From the NCBI GenBank assembly GCA_025351675.1, contig JANXVK010000549.1, positions 1-6,228 of the forward strand: DNA of 6,228 nt. The letters are read 5' to 3'. The DNA comes from Rhizobacter sp. Lineage in GTDB: Bacteria > Pseudomonadota > Gammaproteobacteria > Burkholderiales > Burkholderiaceae_C. Shown here piece by piece: positions 1 through 4,385 of the stretch. Position 1 is the first letter of the stretch; the number at the start of each line of letters is the position of its first letter. The position numbers were made by a program, and so were the translations under genes. The notes beneath the pieces are model-generated. The model did not search any database and was not told the DNA's origin. It saw only the letters and a program-made list of their open reading frames with translations.

Positions 1-160
1 CGGCGTGCTGACCGCGAACGCGCGGCCGATCGCGCTGGCGGTGATCGAAGCCACCTTCACCGGCCGCGGCCCGTGGAAGCGCCGCATCCCGCAGATCCTC
101 GATGCGCTCGCCGCGCTGGGCCGGGCGCGGGTCGTGAACGGGTTGTGGACGTTGGGGTGA
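1..160 (+). CDS. C-terminal fragment of an unidentified protein (possibly a DNA methyltransferase or restriction-type enzyme)
   Basis: The frame is open from the left edge (first full codon at position 2) and ends at TGA 158-160, giving 52 residues. The tail contains TGRGPWKRRIPQILDALAALG followed by a short RARVVNGLW strand. This helix-then-hairpin pattern looks like a small winged-helix-type domain at the end of a larger protein. Codon use is strongly GC-biased, as in a real gene. The motif resembles, from memory only, tails of large class I DNA methyltransferases of restriction-modification type, which would fit a neighbouring toxin-antitoxin module. I cannot confirm this from 52 residues, and the function should be treated as unknown. 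The stop overlaps the likely promoter of hicB. Confidence 0.5.
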   Translation, partial: GVLTANARPIALAVIEATFTGRGPWKRRIPQILDALAALGRARVVNGLWTLG

Positions 161-179
161 AGCGGGGCACGCCTATACT
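152..179 (+). promoter_or_regulatory. Putative sigma70 promoter of hicBA
   Basis: A good -10 box, TATACT, lies at 174-179. A partial -35, TTGGGG, lies at 152-157 with a 16-bp spacer. Transcription would begin near 186, about 50 nt before the hicB start. The -35 overlaps the last codons of the upstream gene. The -10 match is convincing, but the -35 keeps only the TTG. Confidence 0.45.
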
Positions 180-187
180 GAATCCGC

Positions 188-206
188 GCTCGCCGCTGCG
201 GCGAGC
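188..206. repeat. 7-bp perfect inverted repeat in the hicBA leader (possible operator)
   Basis: The arms GCTCGCC (188-194) and GGCGAGC (200-206) are perfectly complementary around a 5-nt loop. The element sits just after the predicted transcription start and about 30 nt before hicB. It could be an operator for the HicAB complex or a leader hairpin. HicAB complexes commonly autoregulate, but the HicB here lacks an obvious C-terminal DNA-binding domain, so the operator role is uncertain. Confidence 0.35.
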
Positions 207-224
207 CGGCGGTTCAACATCCTC

Positions 225-228
225 GGAG
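225..228 (+). promoter_or_regulatory. Shine-Dalgarno of hicB
   Basis: GGAG at 225-228 sits 6 nt before ATG 235. This spacing favours ATG 235 over the in-frame ATG at 244, which would lie 15 nt away. Confidence 0.6.
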
Positions 229-234
229 TGAACA

Positions 235-462
235 ATGGAGCACATGATTCAGTTGCACATCGAGAAGCTCTCCGAGGGGGTGTACCTGGCAACGAGTGAC
301 GAGGTTCAGGGGTTGGTGGCACAAGGCCGCACGATCCAGGAAACGATCGAGATCGCGCGTGACATCGCGAAGAAGTTGATCGAATCGCAGTCGGGTGCAT
401 CCACCACGCGGCTGCTCCCGGCCAGCGAGGCATTCGACTATCCGCTGATCATCGCGACCTGA
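235..462 (+). CDS. hicB: HicB-family antitoxin (short form)
   Basis: This 75-residue protein has the partial RNase-H-like fold of HicB antitoxins: IQLHIEKLSEGVYLATSDEV at the start, then GLVAQGRTIQETIEIARDIA and a helix ending KKLIES. In the family this protein binds the HicA mRNA interferase and blocks its active site. It is the short type: the roughly 25 residues after the HicB core show no clear ribbon-helix-helix or helix-turn-helix domain. Order is antitoxin first, and its TGA overlaps the hicA ATG (TGATG at 460-464), indicating translational coupling. The frame is intact, although the toxin downstream carries a premature stop, so this may now be an orphan antitoxin. Family assignment is firm; activity is inferred. 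Confidence 0.88.
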   Translation: MEHMIQLHIEKLSEGVYLATSDEVQGLVAQGRTIQETIEIARDIAKKLIESQSGASTTRLLPASEAFDYPLIIAT

Positions 463-683
463 TGGGCCAACTCGCAGGCTTCAGGTACCGCCACATTGTC
501 AAGCGCCTGAAGGCGCTCGGGTTGGAGTTCCACCGTCAGGCAGTCGGCTGACACGAAATCTGGTTCAACCCGGTCCTGAACCGCGACACGACGATACCGA
601 ACCATCCGGGCGACATGCCCGAACGCACGTTGCGAGCTATTTTGAAGCAAGCGGGAATCGAAGCAGACGCGTTCCTGGCGTGA
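462..683 (+). pseudogene. hicA: hicA mRNA-interferase toxin, disrupted by an in-frame TGA
   Basis: Starting at ATG 462, which overlaps the hicB stop, the frame reads MGQLAGFRYRHIVKRLKALG, a normal HicA N-terminus, up to G29. A TGA follows at 549-551. The same frame then continues as HEIWFNPVLNRDTTIPNHPG and DMPERTLRAILKQAGIEADA to a normal stop at 681-683. Full length would be 73 codons, typical for HicA. Family members have a Gly-Ser-His motif here; the TGA replaces the Ser codon immediately before the catalytic His (CAC 552-554). One C-to-G change in a TCA codon would explain it. No frameshift is present and the conserved tail is undegraded, so the lesion is recent, a sequencing error, or subject to read-through. 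As written, only a 29-residue peptide without the active site is made. Confidence 0.85.
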
Positions 684-702
684 CCGGGTCGTGGACGTCG
701 GG

Positions 703-960
703 TCAACCGGCCAGCTCCGACATCAGCGGAAGCGCCGACGGATCACGTATCGACTCGACCGACAGGTCGGCATCGAGTTGCGGCCAATACAGGTGATCCG
801 GCGTCGGCCATTGCACGTCCGACAGCTGCTCGATGCTGGCCTTCTTGAACCAGGGAAACTGCTCGAACGGAACCAGCAGTTCCTCGGCATCGAGGAGCAG
901 CCAGAAGCCGTGCTTCGACACGTGCGTGAGTTCAGCCACCGAAGTGATGATCCCAGGCAT
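703..960 (-). CDS. DUF2442 domain protein
   Basis: This 85-residue protein starts at ATG 960 and shows the DUF2442 signature: GFWLLLDAEELLVPFEQFPW, then FKKASIEQLSDVQWPTPDHLYWPQLDADLSVESIRDP. Its function is not established. DUF2442 genes often sit beside DUF4160 genes in pairs resembling toxin-antitoxin modules, but no DUF4160 frame is visible here. It lies 37 nt downstream of brnA on the same strand and is probably the third cistron of that transcript. Its stop is 19 nt from the end of the convergent hicA. A weak purine stretch (AGAGA) about 8 nt upstream supports the start. Family identification is good; a role as an orphan antitoxin is only inferred from its neighbours. Confidence 0.83.
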   Translation of the reverse strand: MPGIITSVAELTHVSKHGFWLLLDAEELLVPFEQFPWFKKASIEQLSDVQWPTPDHLYWPQLDADLSVESIRDPSALPLMSELAG

Positions 961-965
961 CCCGA

Positions 966-978
966 ATCTCTTTGAGAT
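966..978. repeat. Small inverted repeat over the DUF2442 ribosome-binding region
   Basis: The arms ATCTC (966-970) and GAGAT (974-978) flank a 3-nt loop in the brnA-DUF2442 gap. On the - strand transcript the second arm contains the purine-rich stretch that could act as the Shine-Dalgarno, so a hairpin might mask it. Five pairs is short and could be chance. Confidence 0.25.
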
Positions 979-997
979 GGCGTCGACGACAGTCTGG

Positions 998-1273
998 TCA
1001 GCGAACCTTGCTCAGCCGCTCGGCCATGCGCGTTTGCCAGCCGGCACCCGTGGCCTTCCAGCGTTCGATCACGTCGGCGGGCAAGCGCAGCGAGATCAGC
1101 TTGCGCGGGTTCGGCGACAAGGGTCGCCCACCCTTGTTGACCTGCGCGCGCGCCAGCATGTCGTCGGTGAGCTCCGGCAGTTCGTCGTACTCGTGCGGCG
1201 CCACCGAGTGAGCGTCGACGCGCGCGAGATCAGACGTCAAGGAGCGGGGCGATGCGGGTTTTTTCGCGGTCAT
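998..1273 (-). CDS. brnA: BrnA-family antitoxin
   Basis: This 91-residue protein begins MTAKKPASPRSLTSDLARVD and ends with the BrnA (DUF4415-type) ribbon-helix-helix: KLISLRLPADVIERWKATG (strand then helix), followed by GWQTRMAERLSKVR. In the family BrnA neutralises the RNase BrnT and, through its ribbon-helix-helix, represses the brnTA promoter. ATG 1273 is preceded by GAGGA at 1280-1284 with a 6-nt spacer. In an intact module this start would lie inside the 3' end of brnT, as is usual. Here the frameshifted brnT stops at the brnA start (ATGA overlap, 1270-1273). The frame is undamaged even though the partner toxin is broken. Family call is firm. Confidence 0.9.
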   Translation of the reverse strand: MTAKKPASPRSLTSDLARVDAHSVAPHEYDELPELTDDMLARAQVNKGGRPLSPNPRKLISLRLPADVIERWKATGAGWQTRMAERLSKVR

Positions 1274-1506
1274 TGGCTTTCCTCATGCTGAAAATGTGGC
1301 GACCGCGTGCCACGCGGCGTGTAGCCCACGACCACCAGCCTGCCGTGCAGGAGGCCGTAGCAAATGACACGGGTTTCGCCGTATTCCTGACGCGTGTCTT
1401 CGATCTCGAGCGTGATGCCGGCGAAGACAATCGCGGCATCGGCGAAATTCAGCCCACGATCGGCAAGGGTCTTGTCACGCTTGTTCGGATCGAAGCTGAT
1501 TCGCAC
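1230..1506 (-). pseudogene. brnT: brnT ribonuclease toxin, frameshifted near its C-terminus
   Basis: From GTG 1506 the frame encodes a normal BrnT (DUF497) body: RISFDPNKRDKTLADRGLNF, then IEDTRQEYGETRVICYGLL and GRLVVVGYTPRGT. After about residue 68 it runs into non-homologous SPHFQHEESQ and stops at 1270-1272. The expected C-terminus, RHIFSMRKANDREKTRIAPL, is present in another frame, ending at TGA 1230-1232. One extra base within about 1302-1308 accounts for the break. Without it the product would be 91 residues, normal for BrnT, and would overlap brnA by 44 nt. The lost RHIFSMRKAN segment is strongly conserved in the family, so the 78-residue product is very probably inactive. A sequencing indel cannot be excluded. 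No Shine-Dalgarno precedes the GTG. Confidence 0.82.
1280..1284 (-). promoter_or_regulatory. Shine-Dalgarno of brnA
   Basis: GAGGA on the - strand, 6 nt upstream of ATG 1273. It lies inside brnT coding sequence, so brnA can be translated independently of how brnT ends. Confidence 0.6.
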
Positions 1507-1511
1507 AGGTT

Positions 1512-1524
1512 ATTGTATCTACAA
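1512..1524 (-). promoter_or_regulatory. Putative brnTA promoter -10 within a palindromic operator
   Basis: On the - strand TACAAT (1517-1512) resembles a -10 box. It overlaps an inverted repeat with arms TTGTA (1513-1517) and TACAA (1520-1524) around two bases. An AT-rich palindrome at this place fits the known autorepression of brnTA by BrnA. No good -35 is visible at the right spacing. Transcription from this -10 would start near 1505-1506, at the GTG itself, implying a leaderless brnT mRNA. Confidence 0.45.
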
Positions 1525-1556
1525 AAACATGTCGACCCGCTGCCGCCCGTGAGCGT

Positions 1557-1572
1557 GCCGCGTTGAGGCGGC
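1557..1572 (-). terminator. Weak hairpin after the response-regulator gene
   Basis: The arms GCCGC (1557-1561) and GCGGC (1568-1572) flank a 6-nt loop immediately after the regulator's TAG. The stem is only 5 bp and no T-run follows directly; the nearest T5 on the - strand is about 30 nt further on, at 1523-1527. It is a poor intrinsic terminator, so read-through into brnTA, 66 bp downstream, is possible. Confidence 0.2.
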
Positions 1573-2418
1573 CTACATCCCCTTGAACAACCCCGTGAAG
1601 CTGCGGCTCACCTCGAGCTTCTCCGGGTGCCCCTTCACCGCCACCAGCTGGCGCCCGCGCAGGTCGCGGCTCACGCCGGCGATGAACTTGGTGTTGACCA
1701 GGGTCGACCGGTGGATCTGCCAGAAGACCTCGGCGTCGAGTTCGTCGATCAGCTCCTTGATCGGCTTGCGGATCAGCGCCTCGACGGTTGCCGTCTGCAC
1801 GCGCGTGTACTTTTCGTCCGAGATGAAGAACAGCACCTCGTCGACCGGGATCATCTGGATGTTCTGGCCCACCGTCGCCTGGATCCAGCGCAGCTGCGGC
1901 GCCTTGCTCGGGTCCATCTTCGCGGCGAGCTTTTGCAGCAGCTGCTGCATCGCCGGCGGCGGCGGCGCGTCGCCCTCGGCCGCGCCGCTCGCTCGCTGCG
2001 CGAGGCGCTTCTTGATGTGCCCGACCGTAACGGTGAGCCGCTCGCGCTCGGCGGGCTTGAGCACGTAGTCGACCACGCCCTGCTCGAAGGCTTCGATCGC
2101 GTACTGGTCGTAGGCGGTGATGAAGACGACCTCGCAGCCGTGCCAGCCGTTGTCTTCTTCGTCGACCGGCAGCTGCGCGATCGCGCGCGCCGCCTCGACG
2201 CCGGTCATGCCGGGCATGCGGATGTCGAGGAAGACGAGGTCGGGTTTGTGCGCCGCGGTGAGTTCGACCGCCTCGATGCCGTTCTTCGCCTCGGCGACGA
2301 TCTCGAGCTCGGGCCAGACCTCGGCCAGGCGCGCGCGCAATTGCTCGCGCATCAGGCGTTCGTCGTCGGCGATCAGGGCGCGGGCGGGGCGGCTCGATGC
2401 GGGATTCGGCGTGTTCAT
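1573..2418 (-). CDS. LytTR-family response regulator (LytR/AlgR type)
   Basis: This 281-residue protein has two domains. The receiver (about 12-140) has the acidic pocket D18-D19-E20, phosphoacceptor D65 in FLDIRMPG, T101 in FITAYD and K121 in LKPAE. A linker with a PPPP run (about 145-170) joins a LytTR DNA-binding domain (about 175-281) recognisable by EVLFFISDEKYTRVQT, QIHRSTLVNTKFI and the final LEVSRSFTGLFKG. All key phosphorylation residues are present. It should be phosphorylated by the kinase encoded two genes upstream and then act on transcription. ATG 2418 overlaps the preceding gene's stop (ATGA, 2415-2418) with no strong Shine-Dalgarno, which points to translational coupling. Targets cannot be told from this window. 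Confidence 0.94.
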   Translation of the reverse strand: MNTPNPASSRPARALIADDERLMREQLRARLAEVWPELEIVAEAKNGIEAVELTAAHKPDLVFLDIRMPGMTGVEAARAIAQLPVDEEDNGWHGCEVVFITAYDQYAIEAFEQGVVDYVLKPAERERLTVTVGHIKKRLAQRASGAAEGDAPPPPAMQQLLQKLAAKMDPSKAPQLRWIQATVGQNIQMIPVDEVLFFISDEKYTRVQTATVEALIRKPIKELIDELDAEVFWQIHRSTLVNTKFIAGVSRDLRGRQLVAVKGHPEKLEVSRSFTGLFKGM

Positions 2419-2828
2419 CCCGTGATCGTAGCGCCGCCGGCGGCGCGGGTTCTGGCGCTGTCACGGCGGATCAGTCGCACCATCCACCAGACCAGCAGCG
2501 CCGCGAAAATCAGCGGCGAGAACACCATCGCCAGCACGCCGGCCACCAACAGCAGCGCGCCGATCAACGCGACCGCCGTGATCGCGAGCGGGATCAGCAC
2601 CGCCAGCGGCACGACCAGCACGACGATCAACAGCGCGAGCGCGACGCCGCCGACCGCCACCAGCCAGTGACCGGGGTCGAGCTCGGCGAGGCTCATCGGG
2701 TCGCCGTCGATCCAGATCATCGTGGGGTCGATCGAACCGGCCAACGAGGCCAGCGCGATGACCAACACGGCGCCGAGCACCAGGCTCACGAACATCGCCC
2801 AGCCGAGGAAGTGGATCGTGCGTTTCAC
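2415..2828 (-). CDS. Small multi-pass membrane protein between kinase and regulator
   Basis: This 137-residue protein belongs to no family I recognise. Hydrophobic segments lie at about 9-31, 54-76, 78-100 and 101-120, suggesting four membrane spans with the last two tightly packed. Positive charges at both ends (K2, R3; RLIRRDSARTR near 118-128) predict N-in and C-in. The only sizeable external loop (about 32-53) is acidic and has two prolines (P35, P44). The start is GTG 2828, supported by AAGGAG 7 nt upstream; no better in-frame start is seen. The gene sits 13 nt after the kinase and overlaps the regulator by ATGA, so it is co-translated with them. It could modulate the kinase, help sense a signal, or be a regulated output, but nothing in its sequence decides. 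Confidence 0.82.
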   Translation of the reverse strand: MKRTIHFLGWAMFVSLVLGAVLVIALASLAGSIDPTMIWIDGDPMSLAELDPGHWLVAVGGVALALLIVVLVVPLAVLIPLAITAVALIGALLLVAGVLAMVFSPLIFAALLVWWMVRLIRRDSARTRAAGGATITG

Positions 2829-2835
2829 GCGACTG

Positions 2836-2841
2836 CTCCTT
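2836..2841 (-). promoter_or_regulatory. Shine-Dalgarno setting the GTG start of the membrane-protein gene
   Basis: AAGGAG on the - strand lies 7 nt upstream of GTG 2828 and directly follows the kinase stop (2842-2844). It is the strongest ribosome-binding site in the window and fixes the unusual GTG start. Confidence 0.7.
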
Positions 2842-4209
2842 TCATGCGGACTCTCCGTCGCGGGTCTGTGTCTGGTACGGCACGGTCAGGGTCACCAGCG
2901 TGCCGCTCGGCGTGTTCTCGGCGACCGTCATCGAGGCCTTGTTGCCGTAAAGCAGCTGCAGCCGCTCGCGGATGTTGTTCAGGCCGATGCCGGTGCCGGC
3001 GGTGGCGGCCTTGCCGAAGCCCAGGCCGGTGTCGGCCACCGCCACCGCGAGCTTGCCGTGCACGATCTCGGCACGCACCGAGAGCAGGCCGCCTTCGGGC
3101 TTGGGCTCGAGCCCGTGCTTGATCGCGTTCTCGACCAGGCTCTGGATCATCATCGACGGGAAGTCGGCCGAGAGCAGCCCGTCGGGCACGTTGATCTCGG
3201 TCTGCAGCCGGTCTTCCATGCGCACTTTCAGGATCTCGAGGTAGGGCCGGATCACCGCCATCTCGCGGCCGAGGTTGTGCGCGGCCGGGTGGCTCTCGCG
3301 CATCGTCGGCATCGAGGCGCGCAGCAACGCGATCAGGTTCTTCTGCATCTGGCTGGCGCGCGGCGGGTCGGTCTCGATCAGGTGGTCGATGCTGGCCAGC
3401 GTGTTGAACAGGAAGTGCGGCTCGACCTGGGCCTGCATCGCCGCCATGCGCGCCTCGACGACCTGGCGCTTGAGCTGCTCGGACTCGGCGGTTTCGGTGG
3501 CTTCGGCCGCCTTCACCTCGGCCTGCACGCGGGCCTTGTAGGTGAACTTCAGCACCGCCGACGCGACGATCCAGAAGAACGCCAGGTCCATCAGCGAATC
3601 GCCGAAGTGCACGACGCGCGTGCGCTTGTACTGGCGCGCCTCGGCATTGGCCTCGGCGGCATCCTTGCGCGCCTCTTCGACATCCCTGCGGGCTTCCTCG
3701 ATCGCCTCCCGCGCTTCGCGGCGAGCCTCTTCGCCAGCCTCGCGGGCGGCTTCTTTGGCGGCGCGCACGGCTTCGCGGATCGCCTCACGCGTCGCGCCCG
3801 GCAGTGCGATCTCGATGCTGCTGCCGGCGGCACTGGCAGCGGATGCCGCAGGTGTCGCCGATGCGGCGGCCGCGCGCGGCGTGATGCGCACGCCGTTCTT
3901 GTCGATCGAGATCACCACGTCCTCGTCCCTGCCAGCGCTGGCGCTCGGGGCCTCGATCCGGATCTCGGGGATCTTCGACACTGGCGGAGTCGGGACGGCC
4001 GGCACGTCCTCGACCACCTCGCGCCACGAGGCGCGAAACGGCGGCAGCGTCTGCAGGATGCTGGTCAGGACCAGCAGCAGGATCGCCAGCGCCGCGAAAC
4101 GCCACCAGGTGATGCTGACGAGCCAGTTTGAGTACTGGTGAAAGCGCCGCACCGTGGTCGTGGACACGGTCTTCCAGGCGCTGGCGGCGGTGGTGGCGGA
4201 GTCGGACAT
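2842..4209 (-). CDS. LytS/AlgZ-type membrane sensor histidine kinase
   Basis: This 455-residue kinase begins with a short cytoplasmic segment and a first membrane span (about 36-54). A predicted periplasmic region (about 55-205) and a second span (about 206-223) follow. The His_kinase domain has phosphoacceptor H265 in EPHFLFNTLASIDHLIE. The HATPase domain shows the N box SLVENAIKHGL (N361), DTGLGFG (393-399) and GTGIGLNNIRERL (405-417). All catalytic motifs look intact. The periplasmic part matches no sensor domain I know: it combines a Pro-rich start, a small likely beta stretch (DVVISIDKNGVRI, 97-109), an Ala/Ser linker and a long Ala/Glu/Arg helix (about 140-195) with 11-residue periodicity. 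It is first in an operon with the membrane protein and the LytTR regulator, its probable partner. ATG 4209 lacks a clear Shine-Dalgarno. Confidence 0.93.
   Translation of the reverse strand: MSDSATTAASAWKTVSTTTVRRFHQYSNWLVSITWWRFAALAILLLVLTSILQTLPPFRASWREVVEDVPAVPTPPVSKIPEIRIEAPSASAGRDEDVVISIDKNGVRITPRAAAASATPAASAASAAGSSIEIALPGATREAIREAVRAAKEAAREAGEEARREAREAIEEARRDVEEARKDAAEANAEARQYKRTRVVHFGDSLMDLAFFWIVASAVLKFTYKARVQAEVKAAEATETAESEQLKRQVVEARMAAMQAQVEPHFLFNTLASIDHLIETDPPRASQMQKNLIALLRASMPTMRESHPAAHNLGREMAVIRPYLEILKVRMEDRLQTEINVPDGLLSADFPSMMIQSLVENAIKHGLEPKPEGGLLSVRAEIVHGKLAVAVADTGLGFGKAATAGTGIGLNNIRERLQLLYGNKASMTVAENTPSGTLVTLTVPYQTQTRDGESA
3625..3789 (-). repeat. 33-bp-period coding repeat (five hendecads) in the kinase sensor region
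   Basis: Residues 141-195 of the kinase divide into five 11-residue units: REAIREAVRAA, KEAAREAGEEA, RREAREAIEEA, RRDVEEARKDA and AEANAEARQYK. The first four each start with R or K and end with A, with E/R/A alternation inside. At DNA level the units are only imperfectly similar (GC-rich Ala, Glu and Arg codons), so this is an old or selected repeat rather than a recent tandem duplication. Confidence 0.6.
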
Positions 4210-4311
4210 GGGCGAGCTTGGGCGGGGTGCGAAGTTGCGATGGCCGCACTCTAAGGGCGGCGCCCGCCCGCGCCCAGCGGGCTGCGACCGCCTGCAGCCG
4301 CGGGCTGACAG

Positions 4312-4351
4312 GCTGCGGCGGTGGCAGACAAGCCGCGCGGACCGCCGCAGC
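4312..4351. repeat. 11-bp perfect GC-rich inverted repeat between the lipoprotein gene and the kinase operon
   Basis: The arms GCTGCGGCGGT (4312-4322) and ACCGCCGCAGC (4341-4351) are perfectly complementary around an 18-nt GC-rich loop. It lies 35 nt downstream of the lipoprotein stop and about 100 nt upstream of the kinase start. It may be the lipoprotein gene's terminator, although no T-run follows on the - strand, or a regulatory site upstream of the kinase. The rest of the 176-nt gap (4210-4385) is very GC-rich, with no clear promoter or second gene. Confidence 0.5.
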
Positions 4352-4385
4352 TGCCGGGGTTATCCGCGCGGAGCCGGCCGTGGGC

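Noticed and set aside
549..551. Selenocysteine decoding of the in-frame TGA in hicA
   Set aside because: HicA is not a selenoprotein family, the position is Ser in relatives, and no convincing SECIS-like stem-loop was seen just after the codon.
833..1291. + strand open frame opposite brnA and the DUF2442 gene
   Set aside because: No family resemblance; the opposite strand contains two recognisable small families with sensible starts and spacing.
1627..2670. Long + strand open frame opposite the response regulator and membrane-protein genes
   Set aside because: Its product is rich in Arg, His, Asp and Leu with no domain, typical of the antisense shadow of a GC-rich gene. The - strand frames contain clear receiver and LytTR motifs.
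2722..4131. Long + strand open frame (469 codons) opposite the kinase gene
   Set aside because: Low-complexity Arg/His/Gly-rich product, no recognisable motif, and the opposite strand carries a complete histidine kinase.
4248..4276. Possible promoter of the kinase operon on the - strand (TAGAGT with TGGGCG upstream)
   Set aside because: The -35 hardly matches and the -10 is mediocre. In DNA this GC-rich such a match is not persuasive.
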